The translations under genes and the position numbers were made by a program. A stretch of DNA of 54,479 nucleotides from assembly GCA_902793125.1 (NCBI GenBank), contig CADBCC010000007.1, positions 1-54,479 on the forward strand. The letters run 5' to 3'. Of the stretch, positions 1 to 8,429 are shown piece after piece (the first letter of the stretch is position 1; every line of letters begins with the position of its first letter). The notes under the pieces were generated by a model. The model saw only the letters and a program-made list of their open reading frames with translations. It did no database searches and was not told the DNA's origin. The DNA comes from an uncultured Ruminococcus sp. GTDB taxonomy: Bacteria > Bacillota > Clostridia > Oscillospirales > Acutalibacteraceae.

Positions 1-2
1 AA

Positions 3-98
3 GACCAAAACGGAAAGGTGTTCTACGCGCCTTATACAAATTCCGTGGGAACAACTTTCAACAGCTGTTCGGCGGATTGGAACGCGCTTAACGTATAA
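3..98 (+). CDS. C-terminal end of an unidentified protein (partial)
   Basis: The reading frame enters from the left edge and stops at TAA 96-98, giving 31 visible residues ending in CSADWNALNV. The composition (Asn, Ser, Thr, aromatic) looks like the last beta strands of a secreted domain. A hairpin terminator follows five bases later, which supports a real gene end. Too little is visible to name a family. Frame 2 also stops nearby, so the frame choice rests on composition and on the terminator position. Confidence 0.5.
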   Translation, partial: DQNGKVFYAPYTNSVGTTFNSCSADWNALNV

Positions 99-102
99 AA
101 AT

Positions 103-131
103 AGGCAGTTCGTTTTCGGACTGCCTTTTTC
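103..131 (+). terminator. Rho-independent terminator
   Basis: A 7-bp perfect stem, AGGCAGT paired with ACTGCCT, has a short T/C-rich loop and is followed directly by a T-run. It closes the partial gene at the left edge. Confidence 0.8.
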
Positions 132-174
132 TTTGATAATCTTCAACAAAATTATAATAATATGAGCAAAAATA

Positions 175-203
175 TTGACATTAAATTATAATAAATGTAT
201 AAT
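175..203 (+). promoter_or_regulatory. Sigma-A type promoter for the nine-repeat surface protein
   Basis: A perfect -35 TTGACA (175-180) and a perfect -10 TATAAT (198-203) are separated by 17 bases. The start codon of the 1098-residue protein lies about 32 bases downstream. Confidence 0.85.
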
Positions 204-235
204 TAATACATCATTTTTGAAAGGACGGAGATTAA

Positions 236-3200
236 ATGAAATTTTTCTCAAAAGCAGCTAAAGACTCTCTCAGTTTGCTTTTAGCGTTTGTAATGCTGAT
301 GAGTGTATTTTCCGTAGGCGCGCCGTTAGTTTTCGCGGCGGAAAGTAAAAAGGCGCCTGTAGGAGACGCTACTCCCGACGAGTTAGCGCCCGATAATATT
401 CTGGGTTTCGAGCTTAAACCCATAACTGTTTATAAGTATTCCGAAGATGAGGACTACCAATACGATGACGATGAAAAGTGGTATTACTATTCTTATACTG
501 AAAAACTCAAAGGTTCGCTGAATACTAAGGACGGCAAGAGTTATCCGATTAGCTACGGATGTATAGAATTCGACGAAGAAGATGACAGATATTTTGACCT
601 GGAAGTCAAGGATGATCAGAGCCCGACCAACGAATGGGGCGCGGGTAAACACGAAGCCGAGGTTTCCTTTAACGGCTATAAACAGAAAATCGAGGTTGAG
701 GTCGTTGAATTGGAAATCGAAAAAGTTGAAATCGAGGATACAGAGGCGACTGTCGGAGTTGATTCAAAGACTGAATTTACATATGATGACGATGAAATAA
801 TCGACAGTTACAGCTACATTAATTATTCTGTAAATTATAAAATAACATTTAAAAACGGCGATGTTGTTAGAGATGAGTTTTCTCGTGAGTTTTACGACTC
901 TTTCAGATACAAAAATACTGATTTTAGAATTTATGTTAATGACGGCCAGTTCAGCAATCCCTGGGGACCGGGAGTTCACGAGGTGTCTTTAGAGATTTTT
1001 GGAAAAGAATATAAGTTTAACGTAAATGTAAAAGAAAGTAAGATTAAAAAAATAGAGGTTGAGGACATCGACCTTTATGAGGATATCGACAAGGAAGACG
1101 ATGTATTCTACGAGTATACTCCCAAGTTTACGGTTACTCTTAATGACGGAACCGTTAAAAAGAGCTCAAACGGTTACACTAATATTGACAATAAATTTGT
1201 TGAATTAGAGTATGATGATGACCAGTCTTACGATAACCCGTGGGGTGTCGGAGCTCATAAAGTTACGGGTTATATACTCGGAATGAAAGTCGAGTTTACC
1301 GTTAATATTAAAAAGTTACCGATTAAGTCCTTAAAGGTTGAGGATTGCGTTGTTTTCAAAAACAGCGATTATTCAGAGCTTAATCCCGACTTTACAATTA
1401 CACTTGAAAACGGCGAGGAATATAAATTTGTTAACAACTACAGCGAAAAGATGAACAGGTATTTATTCCCGCAATTCTCAGAAGACGTCGAAGATTTATC
1501 CGAAGGTCAGCATACCGTAAAAGCGAGCCTTGCGGGCAAAAAAACCGAATTTACCGTTACTGTATATGATAGTCTTGTAAAGAAAATGGAAGCCGAAGAT
1601 ATTACAGTTACCCAGGGCATTGATGTTTCTTTCAGATCCAATCTTGAAATTGAAACGAAAGTTAAACTTACTCTTTCTGACGATACCGTTATTACGACTT
1701 CCAAAACAGGAAGTTTCGAAATAGATGATTATTATGATGAGGTTAAGTTTGAACTTGACCTGGGCGGCGCGGATTACCTGAAGCCCGGAACATATAAAGC
1801 CATAGCTAAATACGGCGATGTTTCAACTGAATATAACGTTACCGTATTGCCCTCAAAGTTCAAGAAGGTTGTTTTCGATAATGTTATAATGTATAAAGAT
1901 ATTGACAACAAACCTTTGGAATCTTCTTTCGATGAAGATGCTCCCGCGGGAGTTAAAAAGAAATACCATTACGACCCCTCGTTTAAGGTTATCGCCGAAG
2001 ACGGTTCGGTTTACAGAAGCGAGGATTATCTTTACGGAGAGGAAAGCCTTTACGGTAAATATGTTAAGTATGAAGGCAATAACTATATGCCCGCGTTCTT
2101 CGACGACCAGTATACAAACGCATGGGATGTCGGCGTACATAAGGTAAGAGGTTATATTTTAGGTGTAGAAGCTGAGTTTACTGTAGAGATTAAGCCAAAC
2201 CCGATAAAATCAATAACGTGTGATGATATATATATAATTGCTCCTGATAATGAATACGACTCAGGCAGCGGTTATATTGAGGATGCTCTTCTCAATTTAA
2301 ATCTTAACGACGGAAAAACCGAAAAAGTAAAAGTTAGGGACAGCATGTTTAAATATAACGGCGCTTGGTATAATGTTGACTTCGACCATGTTGATGTTTA
2401 CGAATTAGAAAACGGCGACGTTGTAGAAGTTAACGGTGAAGCTATGGGAATAGAATTTAAAGCGAAAGTGCATTACGTCTCCACTCCTGTAAAAAGTGTA
2501 TCTGTAAATCCGCTGACAGTTATTAACGGCTGGGATAGTTATTTCGAAGATGGTGATAACTACTACAGAATTAATAGAAGTAATCTCAGATATACCGTTA
2601 CTCTAAAAGACGGAACAGTTCTTCAGAGTGATGAAAACGGCGAAGTAGAATATAAGAATACTTATTATCGTTTTGATGAAATATATAGCGCGTCTACGTG
2701 GGAATGGAAAACCGGCAACACTTATAAGGGTTATGGTGATATTCTTGGATTCACAACAGAGTTTGACATTAATGTAATTGAGTGCCCCGTTAAATCAGCG
2801 CAGATTGAAGATGTTAATATTCAGGAAAGCGATTATTATAAATACTATGATTACGATGCGCAAGAGTATTATAAATGCTACAGATATTCTCCCGATAAAT
2901 TCACCTTAACTCTTAAAGACGGAACGGTTCTTAAGGGCGAAAACGGCAGCGTTGAGTACAACGGAATAAATTATCAAATCAATTATTGGGAGCATTGCGA
3001 GCAGAATCAGTCGTTTGAAAATCAATGGAGCGTTGGTAATTCGTACAATGTTACCGTTAATGTGCTCGGATACGAAGCGTCCGCTAAGGTTAACATTGTT
3101 AAAGACGCCGAAAGGGAAAAGGAGGCTTTCGATCCCGATACGCCCGTGATTGCACCGACTCTTCCAGTTAACAATAACAACAGCGCGCCTAAAGCGTCTG

Positions 3201-3532
3201 TCGCTAAACCGGCTAAGAAGAAAAACCCCGTAAAGGTTTCGACGATGAAAAATGCATTAAAAGCAAAGAAGCTTAAAAAGAAAGCTCAGAAGGTTAAAGC
3301 TATTAAAATTAGTAAGAACAAGGGCGCGGTTACCGTAACCAAGGTTAAAAGCGGTACAACCAAGGCGATTTACAAGAAAATCAAAGTCAATAAAAAGACA
3401 GGTGTGATTACCTTTAAGAAAGGTAAGTACGCTAAAAAGACTTATAAGATTAAACTGAAAATCGCGGTTAAGGGCAACTCAGGCTACAAGCCCGCGACAA
3501 TCACAAAAACAGTTAAGGTTAAAATTAAATAA
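236..3532 (+). CDS. Large secreted protein with nine Ig-like acidic repeats and a Lys-rich C-terminal domain
   Basis: The 1098-residue product starts at ATG 236 behind the purine-rich site AAAGGACGGAG. Residues 1-35 form a signal peptide with an Ala-rich cleavage region. About nine repeats of 80-110 residues follow (starting near 53, 162, 272, 363, 445, 542, 656, 752 and 851). Each opens with a motif such as IKKIEVEDI, has a central LNDGT-like turn, and most end with NPWGVGAHKV then EFTVNI. The layout resembles bacterial Ig-like group 3 domains, but the repeats are unusually rich in Asp, Glu and Tyr. From about residue 985 the protein becomes strongly basic (Lys-rich), a C-terminal domain type seen in many clostridial exported proteins that may bind wall polymers. 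No LPXTG sortase motif is visible. A structural or adhesive cell-surface role is inferred; the ligand is unknown. Confidence 0.85.
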   Translation: MKFFSKAAKDSLSLLLAFVMLMSVFSVGAPLVFAAESKKAPVGDATPDELAPDNILGFELKPITVYKYSEDEDYQYDDDEKWYYYSYTEKLKGSLNTKDGKSYPISYGCIEFDEEDDRYFDLEVKDDQSPTNEWGAGKHEAEVSFNGYKQKIEVEVVELEIEKVEIEDTEATVGVDSKTEFTYDDDEIIDSYSYINYSVNYKITFKNGDVVRDEFSREFYDSFRYKNTDFRIYVNDGQFSNPWGPGVHEVSLEIFGKEYKFNVNVKESKIKKIEVEDIDLYEDIDKEDDVFYEYTPKFTVTLNDGTVKKSSNGYTNIDNKFVELEYDDDQSYDNPWGVGAHKVTGYILGMKVEFTVNIKKLPIKSLKVEDCVVFKNSDYSELNPDFTITLENGEEYKFVNNYSEKMNRYLFPQFSEDVEDLSEGQHTVKASLAGKKTEFTVTVYDSLVKKMEAEDITVTQGIDVSFRSNLEIETKVKLTLSDDTVITTSKTGSFEIDDYYDEVKFELDLGGADYLKPGTYKAIAKYGDVSTEYNVTVLPSKFKKVVFDNVIMYKDIDNKPLESSFDEDAPAGVKKKYHYDPSFKVIAEDGSVYRSEDYLYGEESLYGKYVKYEGNNYMPAFFDDQYTNAWDVGVHKVRGYILGVEAEFTVEIKPNPIKSITCDDIYIIAPDNEYDSGSGYIEDALLNLNLNDGKTEKVKVRDSMFKYNGAWYNVDFDHVDVYELENGDVVEVNGEAMGIEFKAKVHYVSTPVKSVSVNPLTVINGWDSYFEDGDNYYRINRSNLRYTVTLKDGTVLQSDENGEVEYKNTYYRFDEIYSASTWEWKTGNTYKGYGDILGFTTEFDINVIECPVKSAQIEDVNIQESDYYKYYDYDAQEYYKCYRYSPDKFTLTLKDGTVLKGENGSVEYNGINYQINYWEHCEQNQSFENQWSVGNSYNVTVNVLGYEASAKVNIVKDAEREKEAFDPDTPVIAPTLPVNNNNSAPKASVAKPAKKKNPVKVSTMKNALKAKKLKKKAQKVKAIKISKNKGAVTVTKVKSGTTKAIYKKIKVNKKTGVITFKKGKYAKKTYKIKLKIAVKGNSGYKPATITKTVKVKIK

Positions 3533-3542
3533 CTAAAACAAC

Positions 3543-3574
3543 AAAACGGTCGGGAAGAAATTCCCGACCGTTTT
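3543..3574. terminator. Bidirectional terminator between convergent genes
   Basis: A 13-bp perfect inverted repeat (AAAACGGTCGGGA and its complement) with a 6-base loop lies between the forward surface-protein gene and the reverse anti-sigma gene. A/T runs on both sides let it work on either strand. Confidence 0.85.
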
Positions 3575-3604
3575 AAAATCAATCCTTTAATATTGTATTA
3601 GCAA

Positions 3605-5113
3605 TTATTCTTTAGATTCATTAGGGCAGAGCATAGAACCGACAATATTACCTATAGATGTTTTAGAAAGGTGAGGTCCGTAATTTTGGTTGTTTAAATC
3701 CCAGAGTGCTTCATATGTGTTTTTATCACAGTCTAAAGGGTTTTCAATTATCTTGCCTGTTATTAAAAGCGTGTCGCCTATACAAGATGAACCGAAAGTA
3801 CAGTCGTAAGTCTGCATACCGTTATTTGTACTGAAAACCACAAGATAATTTTCGCCATCTTTTAATTTACATGCTGTAGATTTCTCGAGTACGGAAATAT
3901 CATAAATGTAAATTCCGTTCCCCGCGTCAACGCATTTTTCGCTATCGCTTTGCCATACAAAGAAACTGTTTCCGTTCAAATTCCATATGTGACAGTATAC
4001 TTCGGAAAAACCGCTCCATTTGGCGGTGTTGATACTAATATATTTTTTAAAATATCCGAGGTTAATGAATCTGATTCCGTTTTTTACCGCGTATTCATAA
4101 GCGGCAGTATCGGAATAACCGCTGATAGTGATAATATCTGATGGGTTAAATGCGCTACGCTCTATTGTCTGAATCCCTTTACCTATTTTAACATTAGATA
4201 ATTTTTTGCAATTAGCGAAAGCTCCTTTTTCTATTTTTGTTACATTATCGGGAATATCAATTTTTTTTATTGCTGTTGTTCTAAACGCTCCTCTGCCGAT
4301 TGAAAGTAACGTGTTCGGAAGCTTAACGGAAGAAAGGTTTTTACATCCGTAAAAAGCTTTTTCGTTTATTGAATTAACTCCCTCGGGGATGCTAATGTCT
4401 GTAATATTGTTTTGGCAAGTAAACGCCCAGCCATCTATACAAGTAATCTTATAATTGTCTATTTTATCGGGAATATTTACTTTTTCTTCATTACCTGAAT
4501 ATCCGACTATTTTAGCTGTTGAAGCGCTAATCGGTAAGTAGATGTAGTCGTTCTTTATGAGTTCCTCCTTGTTTTGTGTTTCCGATATTTTGTTTTCAGA
4601 TGACGAAATAATTTTATCTTTTGTTTTTTTATCGGGTGACTCAATATTTTTATTTTGGATGGTTTTATAATTGCTTGTTTTGTTTGCGACCGATTCGATT
4701 GCGGCGGGAGGATAGCGTTTTTTTACAGAATTTAAAAGAATTCTTTCGGATGTGTTTTTATTTTGAAATGCTTTTGCATCTTTTTTCTTGCCTATTTGTG
4801 TTGAGACGGGAGATGTAGTATGCGCGACGGATAATTTTGTTTTTCTATCCGAAATTTTAGAGCTGATATGGATATTGTTTTTTCCGAGAAGTATAGCACT
4901 TATATTTTCAAACAACATTCCGCCTGAAAAAGCGTTAATTGTGAACGTCGAAAAAACAGCGATAGTTGAGATTATAGCGGCTATAAGAAGTATTTTCTTG
5001 GCTGATCTATTGTTATTGCTCTTTTTGTTTGAAATATTATTCCAGGCTTTTTGCTTTTGGCTTTCATTTGGGTTTAGTTTATCAAACAAGCTTTTAATTT
5101 CTTTTTCTGTCAT
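3605..5113 (-). CDS. Membrane anti-sigma-like protein with extracellular BspA-type leucine-rich repeats
   Basis: This 502-residue protein is encoded directly after an ECF sigma gene: its ATG touches the sigma stop codon, with a GGAGG site inside the sigma gene. Residues 1-40 are a short charged cytoplasmic segment, 41-60 one membrane helix, and 65-195 a Ser/Thr/Lys-rich linker. Residues 198-352 are BspA-like leucine-rich repeats (pattern SIPEGVNSINEKAFYGC). Residues 355-497 form a Trp/Tyr/Cys-containing domain with a pattern recurrent in exported ruminococcal proteins (quoted from memory). Family knowledge: a small cytoplasmic end plus one helix encoded behind an ECF sigma factor usually binds that sigma. 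The outside part would then be the sensor, perhaps of a carbohydrate or of wall state. No classical zinc anti-sigma motif is seen, so the inhibitory role is inferred from synteny. Confidence 0.7.
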   Translation of the reverse strand: MTEKEIKSLFDKLNPNESQKQKAWNNISNKKSNNNRSAKKILLIAAIISTIAVFSTFTINAFSGGMLFENISAILLGKNNIHISSKISDRKTKLSVAHTTSPVSTQIGKKKDAKAFQNKNTSERILLNSVKKRYPPAAIESVANKTSNYKTIQNKNIESPDKKTKDKIISSSENKISETQNKEELIKNDYIYLPISASTAKIVGYSGNEEKVNIPDKIDNYKITCIDGWAFTCQNNITDISIPEGVNSINEKAFYGCKNLSSVKLPNTLLSIGRGAFRTTAIKKIDIPDNVTKIEKGAFANCKKLSNVKIGKGIQTIERSAFNPSDIITISGYSDTAAYEYAVKNGIRFINLGYFKKYISINTAKWSGFSEVYCHIWNLNGNSFFVWQSDSEKCVDAGNGIYIYDISVLEKSTACKLKDGENYLVVFSTNNGMQTYDCTFGSSCIGDTLLITGKIIENPLDCDKNTYEALWDLNNQNYGPHLSKTSIGNIVGSMLCPNESKE

Positions 5114-5572
5114 TTATATTCCCTCCGTTTCAAGAATATTTTTTAGTCTTTTTCGTCCGTCATAAAGACGAGTTTGCACAGTGCTTTCTTTTATATCTAA
5201 AAGCTTCGATATTTCTTTTGTTTTATAGCCTTCGTAGTAGTATAAATAAAGCACCTCGCTGTACTTATCAGGTAAATTAAGGATAACAGGAATCAGACTT
5301 TCGGTATTGTTTTTGTTTTGAGAATCAGGAATTTCACCCAGCTTGACATTTCGGTTCCAAAAGCTTTTTAAAAAATCTTTGCAATAGTTTTTTGTTGTAG
5401 TTATAAACCACGCTGTTTCGTGATCTTGGTTTTTAAAACCGGGCTTTTTTTCAATATATTTTACAAATATTGTTTGTGCGGCGTCTTCAGCATCAACGGT
5501 GTTCTTTAAATACAAAAGTGCTATGCGGTATATTCTGTTGTATTGTCTGTCAAATATTTCTTTTGTATCCAT
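5114..5572 (-). CDS. ECF-type RNA polymerase sigma factor
   Basis: The 152-residue product is short, as expected for group 4 sigma factors. Region 2 is visible near residues 8-60, including the core-binding segment DAEDAAQTIFVKY. Region 4 is a helix-turn-helix at about 98-148 with YYEGYKTKEISKLLDI then STVQTRLYDGRKRLK. The start ATG follows AAAGGAGG. It would direct transcription of a small regulon, probably including itself and the adjoining membrane protein, which is presumed to hold it inactive until a signal arrives. The two genes abut exactly, which indicates translational coupling. The regulon cannot be seen from this window. Confidence 0.93.
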   Translation of the reverse strand: MDTKEIFDRQYNRIYRIALLYLKNTVDAEDAAQTIFVKYIEKKPGFKNQDHETAWFITTTKNYCKDFLKSFWNRNVKLGEIPDSQNKNNTESLIPVILNLPDKYSEVLYLYYYEGYKTKEISKLLDIKESTVQTRLYDGRKRLKNILETEGI

Positions 5573-5623
5573 TTTTTAACCTCCTTTGCTTAATAAACGA
5601 TTCTATTCTTAAAAATATCCTAT

Positions 5624-5652
5624 AAAAAAGGAACAAATTAAATATTTGTTCC
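5624..5652 (-). terminator. Terminator of the HAD phosphatase gene (minus strand)
   Basis: A 9-bp perfect stem, GGAACAAAT paired with ATTTGTTCC (5630-5638 and 5644-5652), lies just past the HAD stop codon. Read on the minus strand it is followed by a run of six T. The stem overlaps the region upstream of the sigma gene. Confidence 0.8.
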
Positions 5653-5653
5653 C

Positions 5654-6208
5654 TTATTTCCAATCTTCTATTTTATCTTTTTTAACGATAAACGCCTTTT
5701 TGCTTATATTTGCGAGCGGGTCGTCGCTATGGCTGTCCGAGTAAAACTCGTCGATTTCTCCGCCGTAAAGCTTATTAAAAAGTCGAACCTTTTCTTCGCC
5801 GTTACAATTAATTCCTGTGTAACGCCCTGTATTGACGTCAACCTGTGAAGCGATAAGATTTTTAATCTTCAACCTACCGCAAATCGGCTTAAGGAGAAAT
5901 TCGGGAGACGCCGAGATTATCAAATCGTCTTTAGCCTGCTGTTTTAAATACCACTTTTTAATATTTTTTTCGTGAGTATCCCAAAACTTCTTTATATCGG
6001 TTTCGGGATTTATTTTTGTTAAGAAACGATACATAGTCTGTTTCATTTCGGTTTTACTTCCTTTTTTTAAGGCGTAAAAACGCATTACCGCCTTTAAAAG
6101 CGACGGAAGAAATTTAATTATTGACGGGTGATTTTTAAGGCTGAAAAGGTAAAAGTGAGCCGTTGAGTCACCGTTATAAATTGTTTTGTCAAAATCGTAA
6201 ACATTCAT
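5654..6208 (-). CDS. HAD-superfamily phosphatase, subfamily IB (phosphoserine-phosphatase-like)
   Basis: The 184-residue product begins MNVYDFDKTI, placing the catalytic Asp pair of HAD motif I at residues 5 and 7. Motif II is the Ser in LIISASPEF, and a motif IV-like acidic cluster is SDSHSDDPL near the C-terminus. The helical cap between motifs I and II fits subfamily IB, whose members hydrolyse small phosphomonoesters such as phosphoserine or lipid-linked phosphates. The substrate cannot be told from sequence. The start codon abuts four copies of a heptamer with no ordinary ribosome binding site, which is unusual. The gene has its own terminator, so it is probably monocistronic. Confidence 0.85.
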   Translation of the reverse strand: MNVYDFDKTIYNGDSTAHFYLFSLKNHPSIIKFLPSLLKAVMRFYALKKGSKTEMKQTMYRFLTKINPETDIKKFWDTHEKNIKKWYLKQQAKDDLIISASPEFLLKPICGRLKIKNLIASQVDVNTGRYTGINCNGEEKVRLFNKLYGGEIDEFYSDSHSDDPLANISKKAFIVKKDKIEDWK

Positions 6209-6236
6209 AGTTCTCAGTTCTCAGTTCTCAGTTCTC
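6209..6236. repeat. Heptamer microsatellite (AGTTCTC)x4 against a start codon
   Basis: Four perfect tandem copies of AGTTCTC occupy the 28 bases immediately upstream of the minus-strand HAD gene start. They replace the usual GGAGG-type site. On the minus strand the unit reads GAGAACT, which might itself offer a weak purine-rich site. Confidence 0.85.
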
Positions 6237-6290
6237 GGTTTATTATATCCTAAAATTCCTTTATTGTAAACATTTCCGTTTATTTAACCC

Positions 6291-6319
6291 TTGTTGGAAT
6301 CTGAGTTTTATGCTATAAT
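6291..6319 (+). promoter_or_regulatory. Promoter for the DUF5685/J-protein/membrane-protein operon
   Basis: TTGTTG (6291-6296) and TATAAT (6314-6319) are separated by 17 bases, ending about 35 bases before the GTG start of the DUF5685 gene. Confidence 0.75.
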
Positions 6320-6354
6320 CGATTTATAATGGGGTAGTTTCGGGAGAGATTAAA

Positions 6355-7209
6355 GTGTTCGGATATATTAAAATCTACAAAAATGAATTGCTTGTGCGTG
6401 AGTACGAGGCGTATAAATCCGTATACTGCGGTCTGTGCAAAAAAATCGGAAAGGACTATTCCTTTATATCCCGTATGCTGTTAAGCTACGACTGCACCTT
6501 TTACGCGGTTTTCCTTATGTCGCTTAAGAGGAGCTGTTCGGGATTTTATACGGGAAGATGCCGTTTTAATCCGTTTAAAAAATGTTCCTATTGCGAATGC
6601 GGCGGCGACGCGCTGTCGAAAGCAGCGGCGGTGAACGTGATTTTAGCCTACTATAAACTGCTTGATGATATAAGCGACAGCGGATTTTTTAAAAGAATAG
6701 TTTTAAAAATCATAAAGCCGTTTTTCTCGCGTCCGCGTAAAAAGGCTTGTAAAAAATTCCCCGAAATTGACAGACTGGCGAAAGAAATGCTGAACGCCCA
6801 GCAAAAAACCGAAAAGAATCCCGACTGCACTCTTGATATGGCGGCTCACCCGACCGCTGAGTTTTTGGCTTCTCTGCTTGAGTCGGAGGGCTGCGGGAAC
6901 GATGGAAGAATCTACCGCCGTATAGGCTACGGCCTCGGACGGTTTATTTATCTTGCCGACGCCGCGGACGATTACGAAAAGGATATTAAATCGGGTTCGT
7001 TTAATCCGTTTAAACCCTACGGCGATAATTTAGCCGAAATAATTAATAACAATCTCTCGTCATCTCTCGCTATGGCGTATGACGCGTATAATCTGCTGAA
7101 TTTAGTGGATTTTAAGGGAATAATTGACAACGTAATTTTAAAAGGACTTCCGACAGTCCAAAGTGAAATATCAGAAAAATTTGAGGTAAAAAATGAAAAA
7201 TCCGTATGA
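6355..7209 (+). CDS. DUF5685-type protein with Cys cluster and two Asp-rich motifs
   Basis: This 284-residue product starts at GTG 6355 behind a GGGAGAGA site. It matches what I recall as the DUF5685 family, which has no established function. The N-terminus carries YCGLCKKIG (Cys25, Cys28), and a second Cys group lies at 61, 69, 77, 80 and 82. Two Asp-rich helical motifs stand out: LLDDISD (104-108) and DAADDYEKD (202-210). Their spacing, about 100 residues apart in a mostly helical protein, resembles the diphosphate-binding motifs of squalene/phytoene synthase-type enzymes. That similarity is my inference. The next gene, a J-domain protein, overlaps it by 17 bases, so the two are probably translationally coupled. 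Confidence 0.7.
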   Translation: MFGYIKIYKNELLVREYEAYKSVYCGLCKKIGKDYSFISRMLLSYDCTFYAVFLMSLKRSCSGFYTGRCRFNPFKKCSYCECGGDALSKAAAVNVILAYYKLLDDISDSGFFKRIVLKIIKPFFSRPRKKACKKFPEIDRLAKEMLNAQQKTEKNPDCTLDMAAHPTAEFLASLLESEGCGNDGRIYRRIGYGLGRFIYLADAADDYEKDIKSGSFNPFKPYGDNLAEIINNNLSSSLAMAYDAYNLLNLVDFKGIIDNVILKGLPTVQSEISEKFEVKNEKSV

Positions 7210-7780
7210 GGTGCTCGGCGTATCTCCGAGCGCGAGTGAAGATGAAATAAAGGCGGCATACCGCGAGCTTGCGAAAAAATATCATCCCGATAAATACACC
7301 GACAGCCCGCTTGCCGATGTTGCCGAAGAAAAAATGAAAGAAGTAAACGAAGCTTACGATGAGATTATGAACTCGAAAAAAAGCGGTTCGCAGGGTTATT
7401 CCTCATCTTCCTACACAAATACTTCTTCCGAGTATTATAACGTGCGTATGCTTATCCAGCAAAACCGTCTTGACGAGGCGGAGCGTATTTTAGACTCCGA
7501 AACAGGTCCCGACCATAAGGCGGAGTGGTATTTCCTGCGCGGTATGTGCTATTTCCGCAGGGGATGGATGCAGCAGGCTGTCCAGTATTTCCAGCGTGCG
7601 TGCCAGATGGAACCCAATAACGCGGAATACCGCCAGGCGCTCGAAAATATGTCCCGCCGGCAAAGCTACGGTTTCGGCGGTTACAATACCGCGGGCGCGG
7701 GTACACAAAGCGACTGCGGTGTTTGCGATATCTGCGCTACAGCTATGTGTTTAAATTGTCTTTGCAATTGCTGCAGGTAA
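7193..7780 (+). CDS. J-domain/TPR protein with Cys-rich C-terminal tail
   Basis: The 195-residue product opens with a complete J domain (residues 1-65) holding the HPD motif at 31-33, which stimulates DnaK ATPase. A Ser/Tyr linker follows, then a tetratricopeptide-like helical region at about 80-165. The last 21 residues contain eight cysteines ([12 protein letters not shown] and LCNCCR), a pattern suited to metal binding or membrane anchoring by acylation. It lacks the zinc fingers and C-terminal domains of true DnaJ, so it is a specialised co-chaperone. It overlaps the upstream DUF5685 gene, which suggests that protein or a shared partner as client. Start ATG 7193 follows a GAGGT site. Confidence 0.85.
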   Translation: MKNPYEVLGVSPSASEDEIKAAYRELAKKYHPDKYTDSPLADVAEEKMKEVNEAYDEIMNSKKSGSQGYSSSSYTNTSSEYYNVRMLIQQNRLDEAERILDSETGPDHKAEWYFLRGMCYFRRGWMQQAVQYFQRACQMEPNNAEYRQALENMSRRQSYGFGGYNTAGAGTQSDCGVCDICATAMCLNCLCNCCR

Positions 7781-7785
7781 GGGAT

Positions 7786-8319
7786 ATGAAAGATTCGTTT
7801 CGTGTCGCTTTTTGCGGATTGGTTACGGCGCTTTCCCTTGTGCTTATGATTTCAACCTCGATTATCCCCGTCGCGACTTACGCTTTTCCGTGTTTTGCGG
7901 GAATAATGCTTGTCGCTGTTGTAATCGAGTTCGGCGAAAGATGGGCGCTTGCCGCTTACGCCGCGGTGTCGCTTTTGTCGCTTTTCTTGGCGGGTGATAA
8001 GGAAGCGGTCGTTTACTTTATAGCGTTTTTGGGATTTTATCCGATCTTAAAAAGCTATATTGAAAAGTTAAGTTCAAAATTATTGCAGATGATTGTAAAA
8101 TATTCTGTTTTTACTTTTTGTATGATAGGCGCGTTTTTGGTTTGCAAGTTTTTACTCGCGATACCCGACGAGGAATTTAACGTGTTCGGAGTTTACGTTC
8201 CGTGGCTGTTTTTGATTGCGGGGGAAATCGTCTTTTTCTTTTACGATAAATGCGTTACGATACTTGTGTACCGATATGTTACCTCATTAAGAAACAAAAT
8301 TTTTAAAAATACAAAGTAG
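7786..8319 (+). CDS. Small polytopic membrane protein, transporter S-component-like
   Basis: The chosen ATG at 7786 follows TAAGGGAT and lies five bases after the J-protein stop, giving 177 residues. An upstream in-frame start at 7723 would sit inside the J-protein gene and add a non-hydrophobic leader, so it is rejected. Five or six hydrophobic segments are visible, beginning with FCGLVTALSLVLMIST. The layout resembles the substrate-binding S components of ECF vitamin transporters, but no ligand motif is recognised. It closes the three-gene operon. Confidence 0.65.
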   Translation: MKDSFRVAFCGLVTALSLVLMISTSIIPVATYAFPCFAGIMLVAVVIEFGERWALAAYAAVSLLSLFLAGDKEAVVYFIAFLGFYPILKSYIEKLSSKLLQMIVKYSVFTFCMIGAFLVCKFLLAIPDEEFNVFGVYVPWLFLIAGEIVFFFYDKCVTILVYRYVTSLRNKIFKNTK

Positions 8320-8357
8320 ATATATTAGATTTGAAACAATAATTACATTATTTTAAT

Positions 8358-8386
8358 TTGAAATTATAATTCTTTTATGATAAAAT
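8358..8386 (+). promoter_or_regulatory. Promoter for the GH24 lysozyme gene
   Basis: TTGAAA (8358-8363) and TAAAAT (8381-8386) have a 17-base spacer and lie 44 bases upstream of the chosen ATG. Confidence 0.65.
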
Positions 8387-8429
8387 AAATTACGGTTATA
8401 TTTAAGGACATTTGGAAGTGAGTGAAAAT

